A DNA stretch of 64,000 nt from Henriciella sp. (GCA_013213785.1 JABSPZ010000005.1:310001-374000); one strand, 5' to 3'; shown: positions 37,050-49,324, counted from the stretch's first letter. The notes: generated by a model from the sequence alone, not told the origin. Numbers and translations are program-made.

Positions 37050-38479
37050 TGGTCGAACTCGTATCTGGCCGACAGGGCTGCAGCTTTTTTCAAAGCGTTG
37101 GCTTTGTGGACGGTTTCATCAAATTCGTATTGCGGATTGGAGTCGAGCACGACTCCGCCGCCAGCCTGGATGTGGAGCTGGCCGTCTTTCAGGACCGCCG
37201 TTCGCAACGCGATACAGGTGTCCAGATCGCCATTCCATCCGAAGTATCCAATTGCACCACCATAAATGCCGCGCGCATTCTGCTCGAGCTCATCGATGAT
37301 CTGCATGGCTCGAATTTTCGGGGCACCGGAGACGGTTCCTGCCGGTAGACCTGCCAGGAGCGCATCAACCGCAGAGAGCCCTTCGCGAAGATCGCCCTCA
37401 ACGTGAGAGACGATGTGCATGACATGACTGTAGCGCTCCACAATGAAGCGTTCTGTAACTTCGACACTCCCATATGCCGCCACCCGTCCGACATCGTTGC
37501 GTCCCAGGTCGAGCAACATTAGGTGCTCCGCGATTTCTTTTTGGTCGGCGAGTAGATCTGCTTTGCGTTCTGCATCGATTACAGGATCTCCCGACCGTGG
37601 CCGCGTTCCGGCGATCGGCCTGATCGCGACGCGGCCATCACGGACACGAACCAGAATTTCTGGGCTCGAGCCGACCAAGCGGACATCACCCAAATTCATA
37701 TGGAACATGAACGCAGATGGATTGAGCCGGCGCAGGGCGCGATAGAAGCTGATAGACTTACGATCAAACTTTGCGCTGAAACGTTGGCTCGGCACGACCT
37801 GGAAAATGTCGCCTGCTTTGATGTAATCCCGAGCCGTTTCGACCATCCCGAAATACTGATCTTGGGTCGTGTTCGAGGTGAAATTGAGTTCGTCATCTGA
37901 ACCATCCCGCGGCGAAATCGGCGGCAGGCGTTCTAGATCGCTTTCGACTTGGTCGAGTAGCGCTTCAGCAGCGGCCTCATCGCCCGGCTTGTGGCGCCCA
38001 ACCATGATGAGTTCTTGGTAAAGATGGTCAAAAATCAAAACCACCCCAGGGATCATCAACAGCGCTTCTGGTACGTTTAGCGTATCAGGATTCGTGATGG
38101 CGACCGGCTCGACATGTTGGATAAAGTCATAGCCTATGTATCCAAATGCGCCGCTCGCCATTGGTGGGAGGTCGGCTTCCTCGGCCGCATCCGCGAGACC
38201 GGCCGTCGCGAATTGGCGCAAAGCATCAATGGCGGTTCCATCGACCCGCTCGACCTCTTGAAAGTCTAGATCCTGGCTAACTTCACCAACGCCATTCAAA
38301 ACCCGAATCCAACGTTGCGGATGCAGTCCGATGAATGAATAGCGGCCTAGTCGTTCTCCGCCTAATATTGACTCGAACAAGAAGGTTCCGGGCGTGTCCG
38401 CACCCAGCTTCAGCATGGCTGATACTGGCGTTTCTAGATCTCCTGGTCGTCTGCGGACCAGTAACTTGTCGCGGCTCAT
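37046..38479 (-). CDS. trpE: Anthranilate synthase component I
   Basis: 477 residues. It makes anthranilate from chorismate. The chorismate-binding domain fills the C-terminal half (IRPIAGTRPRSGDP, EIAEHLMLLDLGRNDVGRV, GTVSGAPKIRAMQIIDELE, GGAIGYFGWNGDLDTCIALRT). Near the N-terminus FLFESILGGERLGRYSFIG carries the feedback-site motif, in which Glu replaces the first residue of the usual LLES. It overlaps ppiD by ATGA, so there is no room for a Trp leader peptide or attenuator directly upstream. Confidence 0.97.
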   Translation of the reverse strand: MSRDKLLVRRRPGDLETPVSAMLKLGADTPGTFLFESILGGERLGRYSFIGLHPQRWIRVLNGVGEVSQDLDFQEVERVDGTAIDALRQFATAGLADAAEEADLPPMASGAFGYIGYDFIQHVEPVAITNPDTLNVPEALLMIPGVVLIFDHLYQELIMVGRHKPGDEAAAEALLDQVESDLERLPPISPRDGSDDELNFTSNTTQDQYFGMVETARDYIKAGDIFQVVPSQRFSAKFDRKSISFYRALRRLNPSAFMFHMNLGDVRLVGSSPEILVRVRDGRVAIRPIAGTRPRSGDPVIDAERKADLLADQKEIAEHLMLLDLGRNDVGRVAAYGSVEVTERFIVERYSHVMHIVSHVEGDLREGLSAVDALLAGLPAGTVSGAPKIRAMQIIDELEQNARGIYGGAIGYFGWNGDLDTCIALRTAVLKDGQLHIQAGGGVVLDSNPQYEFDETVHKANALKKAAALSARYEFDQ

Positions 38480-40374
38480 TGCTGTGTCACAAGGCTTCGT
38501 TTGTAGGCATCATAAGCACCAGCATTGGTGGTCAACTCAACGTCGTCGGCGATACCCATTAGGTAGGCGCGGAATAAGTCTTCAGAAATTCCTGTTTGAA
38601 TTTCTAAAGCCGATGATTGCGCAAGAATATCGAGCGTTTCATCATCGGCGCGATTGATTTCCGTAACCTGCAGAATGAAGGTCTGGCTCGCGCCCGCCTG
38701 AAGCGAGAAGGTTTCGTCTTCTGCATTCACGCCAAAGATGCTGTCTATGATTTGTCGAGGCAGTTGGGTTTCAGTGCTCGTGCGTCCAATAGGGCGCGGC
38801 AGTGCCGAGACCTCGGCGTTGTATTTTGCCGCCTCGGCTTCGAGCGTGCTCGATCCAACCGCAATCGCGCTTTCAATCTCAGCGGCGACCGTCTGCAATT
38901 GTTCGCTTTGCTTCTGTTGCCTCCAAGCTTCAATCAAAGTGTCTTGAACTTCTTCGAATTCAGGCAACCGTTCTGGAACGATGCTATCGACGCGCGCAAT
39001 CCAAGTGATTTCGTCATCTCCGAAGCGCTCCGTATTGCGGCCTTCTGATTGTGCGTAGATCATTTGCAGCAATCCTGGTGCAGTCACGAGTGGGAGGTAA
39101 CGCCGTCCATCCTTTGTGAAGCCATTGCTGTCGACTGGGGCAAAAGACAGAACTGGCGCGCCCAATCCGAGTGCGATACTTTCAAGGTCTGCGCCCGTGC
39201 CCAGCAGATCATCAAATTGTGGGAGCGCATCGTAGAAAAGACCAACGGCAAGCTCTCGGGCGAGCTCTTCTTCGATCTCAGTACGTACATTTTCCAGCGG
39301 TGTCGCGGCGCCGGGTGTAATTGCTTCCAAGCGGATCACCACAAATTGCCCACCGACTGGTTGTGGTCCATGGATCGATCCGACGAGCGCGCCCGGTGAA
39401 AAGACTTGATCAGCAAGACGGTCATTCGCGATCGTGTCACGGCGCCCGTTCTTTAATTCCGTCGATAGCGCGGTTTCGATCGCTGATGCAGCTGCGCCGC
39501 CAGCGATCCGGCCGAGTGCAGCACGTGCGGTTGCTTCATCCGCAAACGTGAATTCCGTGAAAGAGCGGCTATCCGGACCAGTGTAGCGATCGGCTTTATA
39601 AGCTTCATAGTAAGCTGAGACGTCGTCTTCAGTAACAACGGATTGAGCTACAAAATCGTCCGGGCTGAGGCGGATTAGGCTGACCCCACGCCGTTCCGGT
39701 TCGCGTAGCAGCTCTTTTCGAGACTCATAGAGTTCAAGCAGCTCTTCTTCCGTTGGTTCACCGACATTCGGGAGTTCCGTTTGTTGGAGGACGAACCAAG
39801 ATGCTGATCTAAGCTCACCTGCATAAGCGGCTTGGAGCCGAGCTAGGGCGTTTGGAACGCGCAAACCCTGCAACGGAACGCGCTGGAGACGGTCAATCGT
39901 CAGGTCTGCTTCGATGTTCGATTCATAGTCGGCTTCGCGAAAGCCGTTTGCATCTAGCAATTGCGTGTAGCGGATCGCGTCGAATACACCGGTCGTATCC
40001 TGGAAGATCGGATCTGTTCGGATAGCGTCCACAATTGATTCGGTTGTCGCTGAGATGCCTTGTTTGTCTGCGTAGGATGTCAAAAGCGTTTGACGAGACA
40101 GGTCCGAGAACACCTGGTCCAAGATTCCTTGTTCCATCGCTTCTTCCTTGGTGAGGGCTCTTCCGCGGTCATCTGTTCGATTGCGTAAGATCCGCTCAAG
40201 CGTCGTATCGAGCCTACGGTCGCTTACACCGCGATCTCCAGCGCTGATGAGGTTACTGCCATTTCCGCCGGCAAAGATGTCCGTCACGCCCCAGGCCGCC
40301 ATCGCAATAATGACGAGAACGAAAATACCGCCAGCGGCGGGAGAACGGAGCATATTTCGCAACGGGGTCAACAT
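38476..40374 (-). CDS. ppiD: Membrane-anchored peptidyl-prolyl isomerase-like chaperone (PpiD/SurA_N type)
   Basis: 632 residues. One membrane helix near the start (AAGGIFVLVIIAMAAWGVTDIF), then a SurA-like N-terminal helical domain (QGILDQVFSDLSRQTLLTSYAD) and a long periplasmic region with a parvulin-like domain around 255-365 that is weakly conserved. It probably helps newly secreted proteins to fold at the Sec exit. It heads the trp operon, as in many alphaproteobacteria, and diverges from tpiA. Confidence 0.88.
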   Translation of the reverse strand: MLTPLRNMLRSPAAGGIFVLVIIAMAAWGVTDIFAGGNGSNLISAGDRGVSDRRLDTTLERILRNRTDDRGRALTKEEAMEQGILDQVFSDLSRQTLLTSYADKQGISATTESIVDAIRTDPIFQDTTGVFDAIRYTQLLDANGFREADYESNIEADLTIDRLQRVPLQGLRVPNALARLQAAYAGELRSASWFVLQQTELPNVGEPTEEELLELYESRKELLREPERRGVSLIRLSPDDFVAQSVVTEDDVSAYYEAYKADRYTGPDSRSFTEFTFADEATARAALGRIAGGAAASAIETALSTELKNGRRDTIANDRLADQVFSPGALVGSIHGPQPVGGQFVVIRLEAITPGAATPLENVRTEIEEELARELAVGLFYDALPQFDDLLGTGADLESIALGLGAPVLSFAPVDSNGFTKDGRRYLPLVTAPGLLQMIYAQSEGRNTERFGDDEITWIARVDSIVPERLPEFEEVQDTLIEAWRQQKQSEQLQTVAAEIESAIAVGSSTLEAEAAKYNAEVSALPRPIGRTSTETQLPRQIIDSIFGVNAEDETFSLQAGASQTFILQVTEINRADDETLDILAQSSALEIQTGISEDLFRAYLMGIADDVELTTNAGAYDAYKRSLVTQQ

Positions 40375-40401
40375 GAGTCAGACCTTTCCCTTCGGGATCG
40401 C

Positions 40402-40449
40402 TTGTTTGTTTTAGCACAGCTTGCTAGGCGAGCGCACAAACTTGTTCAA
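40402..40449. promoter_or_regulatory. Overlapping divergent promoters of tpiA and ppiD
   Basis: Plus strand, toward tpiA: TTGTTT (40402-40407), 17 bases, TAGGCG (40425-40430). Minus strand, toward ppiD and trp: TTGAAC (40449-40444), 17 bases, TAGCAA (40426-40421). The two -10 elements share bases, so the promoters would compete. The -10 boxes are weak matches. Confidence 0.4.
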
Positions 40450-40462
40450 GATGGTGACTGGT

Positions 40463-41209
40463 ATGGTACGCACACTGATCGCAGGCAATTGGAAAATGAA
40501 TGGCCTGAAATCTTCGCTTTCGGAAGTCGAAAAAATCGTTTCCGCGCTTGATTCACACCCAGACAATGCAGATTGCCTGATTTGTCCGCCTGCGACGCTT
40601 GTTGTTCCGATGCAAGATCGGGCAGGCGCGCGTCTGAATGTCGGAGCGCAAAGCTGCCATCCAGAGGCTTTTGGCGCTTTTACAGGCGATCTTTCAGCCG
40701 AGCAGCTTAAAGATGCCGGCGCTTCTTATGTCATTGTTGGGCATTCGGAACGCCGCTCCGAACATGGTGAACGCAGTGCCTATGTGCAGGAACAAGCTCA
40801 TGCTTGTTTGCGGGCTGGTATTACGCCGATTGTCTGCGTCGGTGAGAGTTACGCGCAAAAGCAACGCGGCGAGACCAAAGACACTGTTGTTCGAATTCTG
40901 CGGAAATCTCTGCCGACGCTTGGCTCAAATGACACGCTCGTGGTGGCCTATGAGCCGCTTTGGGCGATTGGAACAGGTCTCGTCCCGAGTGCTGAGGAAA
41001 TCGCGGAAGTCCATTTGACCATCCGGAATTTGTTGGTGGAGCTCTATCAAGACAGAGGCGCTGACCTACGCATCCTTTACGGAGGGTCGATGAAGCCCGG
41101 GAATGCGGCTGAGATTTTGGCGATCGACAATGTGAATGGCGGGTTGATCGGTGGTGCGAGCTTGAAGGCGGACGACTTGATGGCCATCTATGCGGCGGCC
41201 GTTGCTTAG
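40463..41209 (+). CDS. tpiA: Triosephosphate isomerase
   Basis: 248 residues from the ATG at 40463, where the family start (MVRTLIAGNWKMNG) begins. Upstream in-frame starts at 40421 and 40451 would add unrelated residues; the choice between 40451 and 40463 is open. It interconverts the two triose phosphates. Active site: K11, H94 in VGHSERR, E164 in AYEPLWAIGTG. It precedes secG, the usual order. Confidence 0.96.
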   Translation: MVRTLIAGNWKMNGLKSSLSEVEKIVSALDSHPDNADCLICPPATLVVPMQDRAGARLNVGAQSCHPEAFGAFTGDLSAEQLKDAGASYVIVGHSERRSEHGERSAYVQEQAHACLRAGITPIVCVGESYAQKQRGETKDTVVRILRKSLPTLGSNDTLVVAYEPLWAIGTGLVPSAEEIAEVHLTIRNLLVELYQDRGADLRILYGGSMKPGNAAEILAIDNVNGGLIGGASLKADDLMAIYAAAVA

Positions 41210-41293
41210 AAGCCTCGAACTGACTGACCGAAAGGGGTTGGCGTAACGGGGATAAAAGCGTAAGCCCCGCGGCTTGAGATTCAGGAACCTGAC

Positions 41294-41749
41294 ATGACCA
41301 ATGTAATTCTTGTTGCGCACATTCTTGTCTCCATCGTTTTGGTGATCGTTGTGCTAATGCAGCGCTCTGAAGGGGGCGCGCTCGGAATTGGTGGCGGCGG
41401 CGGCGGTGCAGGCGGCGGCTTGATGTCAGGCTCCGGCGTCACCGGCGCTCTGGTTCGTACGACGATTATTTTCGGCGCGATCTTCTTCATCTCAAGTTTG
41501 ACGCTCACGACAATTGCGACCCACGAAAACGCCGATGGACGCTCTGACGTTCAACGCGAGTTGGAAAGCAACTTGCCGACTGGAGATCAAACAGATGAGC
41601 TCGGCTTGGACGGTCTCGATGATATTTTGAACAGCGACGAAGATCTCTTGGGCGATCCGTTGGCGGTAACGCCGAGTGAGATTTCACCTTTGGACCAACC
41701 CTCCGAAGAAAATGAAGATCCGCTCGCTTCAGAGACAGATCCGCAATAA
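41294..41749 (+). CDS. secG: Protein translocase subunit SecG with acidic tail
   Basis: 151 residues. Two membrane helices (about 3-22 and 52-74) flank a glycine-rich cytoplasmic loop (GGALGIGGGGGGAGGG), the hallmark of SecG. A long acidic C-terminal tail (about 80-151, rich in Asp and Glu) roughly doubles the E. coli-like length of the core. It assists SecYEG translocation. It lies between tpiA and pyrG, the conserved place. Confidence 0.93.
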   Translation: MTNVILVAHILVSIVLVIVVLMQRSEGGALGIGGGGGGAGGGLMSGSGVTGALVRTTIIFGAIFFISSLTLTTIATHENADGRSDVQRELESNLPTGDQTDELGLDGLDDILNSDEDLLGDPLAVTPSEISPLDQPSEENEDPLASETDPQ

Positions 41750-41769
41750 ATCACAGAAATCCTGACTGA

Positions 41770-43446
<1,677 letters not shown>

Positions 43447-43460
43447 ACAGCATTAGACCC

Positions 43461-43489
43461 TTGCATGCTTGATTTGCTTCCGGTATGTG
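43461..43489 (+). promoter_or_regulatory. Probable rpmF promoter
   Basis: TTGCAT (43461-43466), 17-base spacer, TATGTG (43484-43489), in the gap between pyrG and rpmF, 53 bases before the rpmF start. Confidence 0.45.
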
Positions 43490-43542
43490 CGCGGTTTGAA
43501 TTTCACGAGGCATCGCCTAGAAACCCGTTTTGGAGCACGCAA

Positions 43543-43725
43543 ATGGCTGTCCCTAAGAGTAAGATTACAAAGTCTCGCCGCGGTATGCGCCGTTCGCATG
43601 ACCGCCTTAAAGGCAATACTTTCATTGAAGACCAGGATTCTGGTGAACTTCGTCGCCCACACCATATCGATCTGAAGACCGGTATGTATCGTGGCCGTCA
43701 AATTCTCGAGCCAACTGAAGACTAA
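43543..43725 (+). CDS. rpmF: 50S ribosomal protein L32
   Basis: 60 residues from the ATG at 43543; the open frame begins earlier at 43465 without similarity. [19 protein letters not shown] is diagnostic of L32. The zinc-binding cysteines found in some L32 proteins are absent (C-minus form). It is a single-gene unit with its own promoter and a strong terminator. Confidence 0.97.
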   Translation: MAVPKSKITKSRRGMRRSHDRLKGNTFIEDQDSGELRRPHHIDLKTGMYRGRQILEPTED

Positions 43726-43753
43726 GTCTGGTATCGATTTCGAGTTTTGAGAG

Positions 43754-43782
43754 CCCTCGCTGAAAAGCGAGGGTTTTCTTTT
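43754..43782 (+). terminator. Intrinsic terminator after rpmF
   Basis: An 8-bp stem CCCTCGCT/AGCGAGGG with a GAAA tetraloop (43754-43773), followed by TTTTCTTTT. This is the clearest terminator in the window. Confidence 0.95.
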
Positions 43783-43809
43783 GCTCATCGCTGCCGCGCG
43801 TTCGAACCC

Positions 43810-43838
43810 TTGCGCTTTATGCCGTAGCGCACTAGAGC
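43810..43838 (+). promoter_or_regulatory. Probable eno promoter
   Basis: TTGCGC (43810-43815), 17-base spacer, TAGAGC (43833-43838), about 40 bases before the eno start and just after the rpmF terminator. Confidence 0.45.
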
Positions 43839-43851
43839 CACGCGCAACTGA

Positions 43852-45153
<1,302 letters not shown>

Positions 45154-45177
45154 GCGCGAATCAACTCAGCACTCCTC

Positions 45178-45197
45178 GAGTCTTAATAAGACTTTAA
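45178..45197. promoter_or_regulatory. CtrA-type box with adjacent CcrM site before ftsB
   Basis: TTAA (45183-45186), seven bases, TTAA (45194-45197, followed by C): an exact match to the CtrA binding consensus. A GAGTC (GANTC methylation site of CcrM) abuts it at 45178-45182. It lies 44 bases before the ftsB start codon, a fitting place for a CtrA-activated promoter. An overlapping weak hairpin (AGTCTT/AAGACT) could instead be a minor end signal for eno. Confidence 0.6.
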
Positions 45198-45240
45198 CTA
45201 CAATCGGTGATCGTTCTCTCCGCAGAAGGATCACTTACTC

Positions 45241-45549
45241 ATGACCTCAAAATGGGCTGCGGGCGCAATGTCCCTCACAGTTGCCTATTTCGCTTATCAC
45301 GCATTCGCGGGTGAGCAGGGGTTGGGGCAATGGACAGACAAACAAACCGAGTTGGCAGAGAAAAAGCAGGTTCTGGCAGCGCTTGAAGCTAAAAATGCTG
45401 CACTGCAAAAAGACATAGCTCGGCTCACTCCGGGGCAAATTGATCCCGATTTAGTAGAATACCTCGCAAGACGTGATCTCGGTTTCGTGTACCCGAGTGA
45501 ACTCGTGTTGGTTGACCGCGCTGTCAAACATGCGGAAATGCATAACTGA
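45241..45549 (+). CDS. ftsB: Septum formation initiator FtsB/DivIC-like protein
   Basis: 102 residues: a short N-terminal membrane helix (about 4-20), then a coiled coil (about 33-60, ELAEKKQVLAALEAKNAALQ) and the family end block LVEYLARRDLGFVYPSELVLV. It joins FtsL and FtsQ in the division complex on the periplasmic side. The position between eno and pdhA is the usual one in alphaproteobacteria. The CtrA-type box upstream suggests cell-cycle control. Confidence 0.88.
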   Translation: MTSKWAAGAMSLTVAYFAYHAFAGEQGLGQWTDKQTELAEKKQVLAALEAKNAALQKDIARLTPGQIDPDLVEYLARRDLGFVYPSELVLVDRAVKHAEMHN

Positions 45550-45615
45550 TACGACTCGACCTTGCGTCACGCATCTGCCTATTTAGGGCCAAAATACCAC
45601 ATTCAGGGAGCCATT

Positions 45616-46626
45616 ATGGCCAAAGCTGCGACCCCCAAGCGACGAAGCTCTCCAAAGCTCAAGAAGGACGAAGCGCTCAAATTCTACCGCGATATGTTAC
45701 TTATTCGCCGGTTTGAAGAGCGTGCAGGTCAACTCTATGGAATGGGCAAGATTGCCGGTTTCTGCCACCTTTACATCGGACAAGAGGCCGTCGTGACGGG
45801 GATGCAGGCCTGCCTCAAAGAAGGCGACCAGGTCATTACCGGGTATCGCGATCATGGGCACATGTTGGCTTGTGATATGGACCCACGCGGTGTGATGGCA
45901 GAATTGACCGGACGCGAAGGGGGATATTCGCGCGGCAAAGGCGGCTCTATGCACATGTTTAGCCGCGAAAAGAATTTCTTCGGTGGGCACGGAATTGTAG
46001 GCGCGCAAGTTCCACTGGGAACGGGCCTCGCATTCTCGAACAAATATCTCGGTAAAGACAATGTCAGCCTTGCCTATTTTGGCGATGGTGCGGCCAATCA
46101 GGGCCAGGTCTATGAAGCGTTTAACATGGCCTCACTATGGGATCTTCCGGTTGTGTATGTGATCGAGAACAACATGTACGCGATGGGAACGAGTGTTGAG
46201 CGTCATGCGTCTGAAACCGAACTGTTCAAGCGTGGAATCTCTTTCGAAATTGAAGGCGAAGAAGTTGATGGCATGGACGTCTATGCCGTTAAGAAAGCAG
46301 GCGAGAAGGCTGTAAAGCACGCCCGCTCTGGCAAAGGGCCATACATCCTCGAAATGAAGACTTATCGCTATCGCGGCCACTCCATGTCTGACCCCGCTAA
46401 GTATCGGAAGCGTGAGGAAGTTGACGATATCCGCAGCCACAATGACCCAATTGATGGTTTGAAAGGTCAAATCATCGAGCAGGGAATTGCCAGCGAAGAA
46501 GACCTCAAAGCGATCGACAAAGAGATCCGCGCGATAGTCAAAGATGCAGCAGACTTCTCAATTGAAAGCCCGGAGCCAGATCCGTCAGAGCTCTGGACCG
46601 ATGTTCTTCTGCCGGTGGAGGCGTAA
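45616..46626 (+). CDS. pdhA: Pyruvate dehydrogenase E1 component, alpha subunit
   Basis: 336 residues from the ATG at 45616 (behind GGGAG); the frame opens upstream at 45562 without similarity. It is the thiamine diphosphate-binding half of the E1 heterotetramer, which decarboxylates pyruvate. ThDP motif: [22 protein letters not shown] ending with the family's NN pair ([15 protein letters not shown]); the phosphorylation-loop-like region [15 protein letters not shown] is present. First gene of pdhA-pdhB-pdhC-lpdA. Confidence 0.97.
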   Translation: MAKAATPKRRSSPKLKKDEALKFYRDMLLIRRFEERAGQLYGMGKIAGFCHLYIGQEAVVTGMQACLKEGDQVITGYRDHGHMLACDMDPRGVMAELTGREGGYSRGKGGSMHMFSREKNFFGGHGIVGAQVPLGTGLAFSNKYLGKDNVSLAYFGDGAANQGQVYEAFNMASLWDLPVVYVIENNMYAMGTSVERHASETELFKRGISFEIEGEEVDGMDVYAVKKAGEKAVKHARSGKGPYILEMKTYRYRGHSMSDPAKYRKREEVDDIRSHNDPIDGLKGQIIEQGIASEEDLKAIDKEIRAIVKDAADFSIESPEPDPSELWTDVLLPVEA

Positions 46627-46628
46627 AC

Positions 46629-48005
46629 ATGGCTGTAGATATTTTGATGCCAGCACTCTCCCCAACGATGGAAGAAGGCACGCTCGCCAAATGGCTTAAG
46701 GGCGAAGGCGATAAGGTCGAAGCAGGCGATGTGATCGCTGAGATCGAAACCGATAAAGCGACGATGGAAGTCGAAGCGGTCGATGAAGGTACACTAGCTA
46801 AGATCCTCATTCCGGAGGGCACAGAAGGCGTGAAAGTGAATGCCGTGATCGCGGTGCTAACCGAAGATGGCGAAGATGCTGGATCGGTTTCCGTTTCCAC
46901 TGAGGCTGAAGTCGAGAAAGTCACCCCGGTCGCGGAACCAGAAGTTTTAGAGGCGCAAGCCGCGTCCGACGCTCCAGCCGGTCCCATCCTCACCAATCCG
47001 GATATCCCGGAAGGCACGACTTACACGAAGACCGTTTTGCGCGATGCCCTGCGCGATGCGATGGCAGAAGAAATGCGCCGTGACGAAACTGTCTTCGTCA
47101 TGGGCGAAGAGGTTGCTGAATACCAAGGTGCCTACAAAGTGACCCGCGAGCTCCTCCAGGAATTCGGGGCGCGCCGCGTTGTAGACACGCCGATTACAGA
47201 GCACGGGTTTGCCGGCCTCGGTGTCGGGGCTGCCTTTGGTGGACTGCGCCCGATCGTTGAGTTTATGACCTTCAACTTCGCGATGCAGGCGATTGACCAC
47301 ATCATCAACTCAGCGGCGAAGACGCTGTATATGTCTGGCGGTCAAATGGGGTGCCCGATTGTGTTCCGCGGCCCGAACGCCGCTGCAGCGCGCGTTGGAG
47401 CGCAGCACAGCCAGGACTATGCTGCCTGGTATGGCCATGTGCCTGGTTTGAAAGTTGTCGCCCCATGGGACGCGGCATCGGCGAAAGCGCTCCTGAAATC
47501 TGCGATCCGCGACCCGAACCCGGTCGTCTTCCTAGAGCATGAATTGCTGTATGGCCTCGAATTCGATGTCCCGGATCTTGAAGACTACACGCTACCAATC
47601 GGTAAGGCTGCGGTGATCCGCGAAGGGACAGATGTCACTTTGGTTGGATACTCCCGCATGGTCGGCTTCTCTATGGAAGCTGCGGATAAGCTCGCGGAGC
47701 AGGGGATCTCTGCTGAGGTCATCGACCTGCGCTCGATCCGCCCGCTCGATATGGAAACCATCATTGAAAGCGTGAAGAAAACCAATCGTTTGGTGACGGC
47801 CGAAGAAGGTTGGAAGCATATGGGCGTTGGCGGCGAGATCGCGGCCGGTGTCACGGAACATGCCTTCGATTATCTCGATGCGCCACCGCTTCGCGTGACC
47901 CAAAAAGACGTGCCTCTCCCTTATGCCGGTAATCTCGAAGCGCTCAGCCTGCCGAGCGCAGATGACGTTGTCGCCGCCGCCAAGGCTGTTTGCGAGGGGA
48001 TGTAG
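46629..48005 (+). CDS. pdhB: Pyruvate dehydrogenase E1 component, beta subunit, with lipoyl domain
   Basis: 458 residues. The first 80 or so are a lipoyl domain ([16 protein letters not shown], and the lipoylated Lys in [11 protein letters not shown]), joined by an acidic/alanine linker to the transketolase-type E1-beta (from about 135: [54 protein letters not shown]). A lipoyl domain on E1-beta is a known alphaproteobacterial feature. It starts two bases after pdhA. Confidence 0.97.
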   Translation: MAVDILMPALSPTMEEGTLAKWLKGEGDKVEAGDVIAEIETDKATMEVEAVDEGTLAKILIPEGTEGVKVNAVIAVLTEDGEDAGSVSVSTEAEVEKVTPVAEPEVLEAQAASDAPAGPILTNPDIPEGTTYTKTVLRDALRDAMAEEMRRDETVFVMGEEVAEYQGAYKVTRELLQEFGARRVVDTPITEHGFAGLGVGAAFGGLRPIVEFMTFNFAMQAIDHIINSAAKTLYMSGGQMGCPIVFRGPNAAAARVGAQHSQDYAAWYGHVPGLKVVAPWDAASAKALLKSAIRDPNPVVFLEHELLYGLEFDVPDLEDYTLPIGKAAVIREGTDVTLVGYSRMVGFSMEAADKLAEQGISAEVIDLRSIRPLDMETIIESVKKTNRLVTAEEGWKHMGVGGEIAAGVTEHAFDYLDAPPLRVTQKDVPLPYAGNLEALSLPSADDVVAAAKAVCEGM

Positions 48006-48007
48006 AT

Positions 48008-49309
48008 ATGGCCATCAATATCACCATGCCCGCTCTCAGCCCGACAATGGAAGAGGGGACGCTCGCCAAGTGGAACGTCAAACCTGGTGACACGGTTGAA
48101 GCCGGCGATGTCATTGCGGAAATCGAAACCGACAAAGCAACGATGGAAGTTGAAGCGGTTGATGAGGGCACGGTCGCTCAGATCCTCGTTGATGAGGGCA
48201 CCGAAGGCGTCAAAGTGAATGCGATTATAGCTATGCTGGCGGAAGAGGGCGAAGACGCCTCTTCTGTCTCTGCCGAAACGTCTGCGCCCGCACCTAAGCC
48301 AGCGGCCGAGGCGCCAAAAGCTGAGACCGCTCCTGCGCCCGAGAACCAAGTTGCATCTACGCCGGTTCAAATGCCAAAGCTTGGCGCAGGCGATGATCGG
48401 ATTAAAGCAAGCCCGCTGGCCCGGCGTATTGCGGCGTTGAAAGGCATAGATCTCACCGCTCTGAAAGGCAAAGGCTCTGGCCCCTATGGCCGGATCGTCA
48501 AGAAAGACGTTGAAAATGCGCAACCTGGAGCCGCCGCAGCACCTGCCGCAAGCGGGGCGCCAGCATCACCAGATGGCCTGATCCTGCCACAGGTTTTGGA
48601 CGACCGCGTTTACACGCCAGACAGCTACCGACTTGAGCCGCTCGATGGTATGCGCAAGACGGTCGCGCGTCGCCTAACCCAGAGCTTTATGCAGGTTCCG
48701 CATTTCCCGCTCAATGTAGACATTGCTCTGGATAAGCTTCTATCGGCCCGCAAAGGCATCAACGAGGCCGCACCTGAAGGCGTGAAAGTCTCGGTCAACG
48801 ATATGTTGATCAAGGCGTCTGCAATGGCGCTCATGGCCGAGCCGGATTGCAATTCAAGCTATACCGACAACGGCATCGCCTATCACAAAGGCGCGCACAT
48901 TTCTGTCGCTGTCGCGATTGATGGCGGTTTGATCACACCAGTTATCCGTGATGCCGAAAAGAAAGGCCTCGCAGAGATTTCAGCCGATATGAAAGACTTG
49001 GCGAGCCGCGCCCGTGAGCGGAAGCTGAAGCCGCACGAATATATGGGCGGGACCTTCTCGATCTCGAACCTTGGCATGTTTGGCATCAAGTCTTTCGCCT
49101 CAATCATCAATCCCCCAGAGGGCATGATCATGTCCGTCGGAGCGGGGCAGAAGCAACCGGTTGTCGGCGATGATGGTCAACTCACAACGGCCACGATGAT
49201 GGGCGTGACATTGACCTGCGATCACCGCGTGATTGGCGGTGCGGAAGGCGCGCGCTGGCTGCAAGCGTTCAAACGATATGTGGAAACCCCAGAGAGTATG
49301 TTGCTCTAA
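48008..49309 (+). CDS. pdhC: Pyruvate dehydrogenase E2, dihydrolipoamide acetyltransferase
   Basis: 433 residues from the ATG at 48008. Order: one lipoyl domain (1-80, Lys in [11 protein letters not shown]), an Ala/Pro/Glu linker, the peripheral subunit-binding domain (about 130-165, ASPLARRIAALKGIDL), a second linker, and the acetyltransferase core. The core ends with CDHRVIGGAEGARW: His406 is present, but the Asp of the usual HxxxDG motif is Gly410. It transfers acetyl groups to CoA. Its lipoyl domain is almost the same as that of PdhB. Confidence 0.95.
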   Translation: MAINITMPALSPTMEEGTLAKWNVKPGDTVEAGDVIAEIETDKATMEVEAVDEGTVAQILVDEGTEGVKVNAIIAMLAEEGEDASSVSAETSAPAPKPAAEAPKAETAPAPENQVASTPVQMPKLGAGDDRIKASPLARRIAALKGIDLTALKGKGSGPYGRIVKKDVENAQPGAAAAPAASGAPASPDGLILPQVLDDRVYTPDSYRLEPLDGMRKTVARRLTQSFMQVPHFPLNVDIALDKLLSARKGINEAAPEGVKVSVNDMLIKASAMALMAEPDCNSSYTDNGIAYHKGAHISVAVAIDGGLITPVIRDAEKKGLAEISADMKDLASRARERKLKPHEYMGGTFSISNLGMFGIKSFASIINPPEGMIMSVGAGQKQPVVGDDGQLTTATMMGVTLTCDHRVIGGAEGARWLQAFKRYVETPESMLL

Positions 49310-49324
49310 GAGACGGAGGCCGCA

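Noticed and set aside
38440-38520. Trp leader peptide and attenuator before trpE
   Set aside because: trpE overlaps ppiD by four bases, so there is no leader; any attenuation would have to act upstream of ppiD, where no Trp-rich short frame was seen.
41210-41293. Possible tRNA in the tpiA-secG gap, where some genomes have one
   Set aside because: No cloverleaf arms and no T-loop (GGTTCGA-type) sequence; only a GGGG/CCCC pairing is seen.
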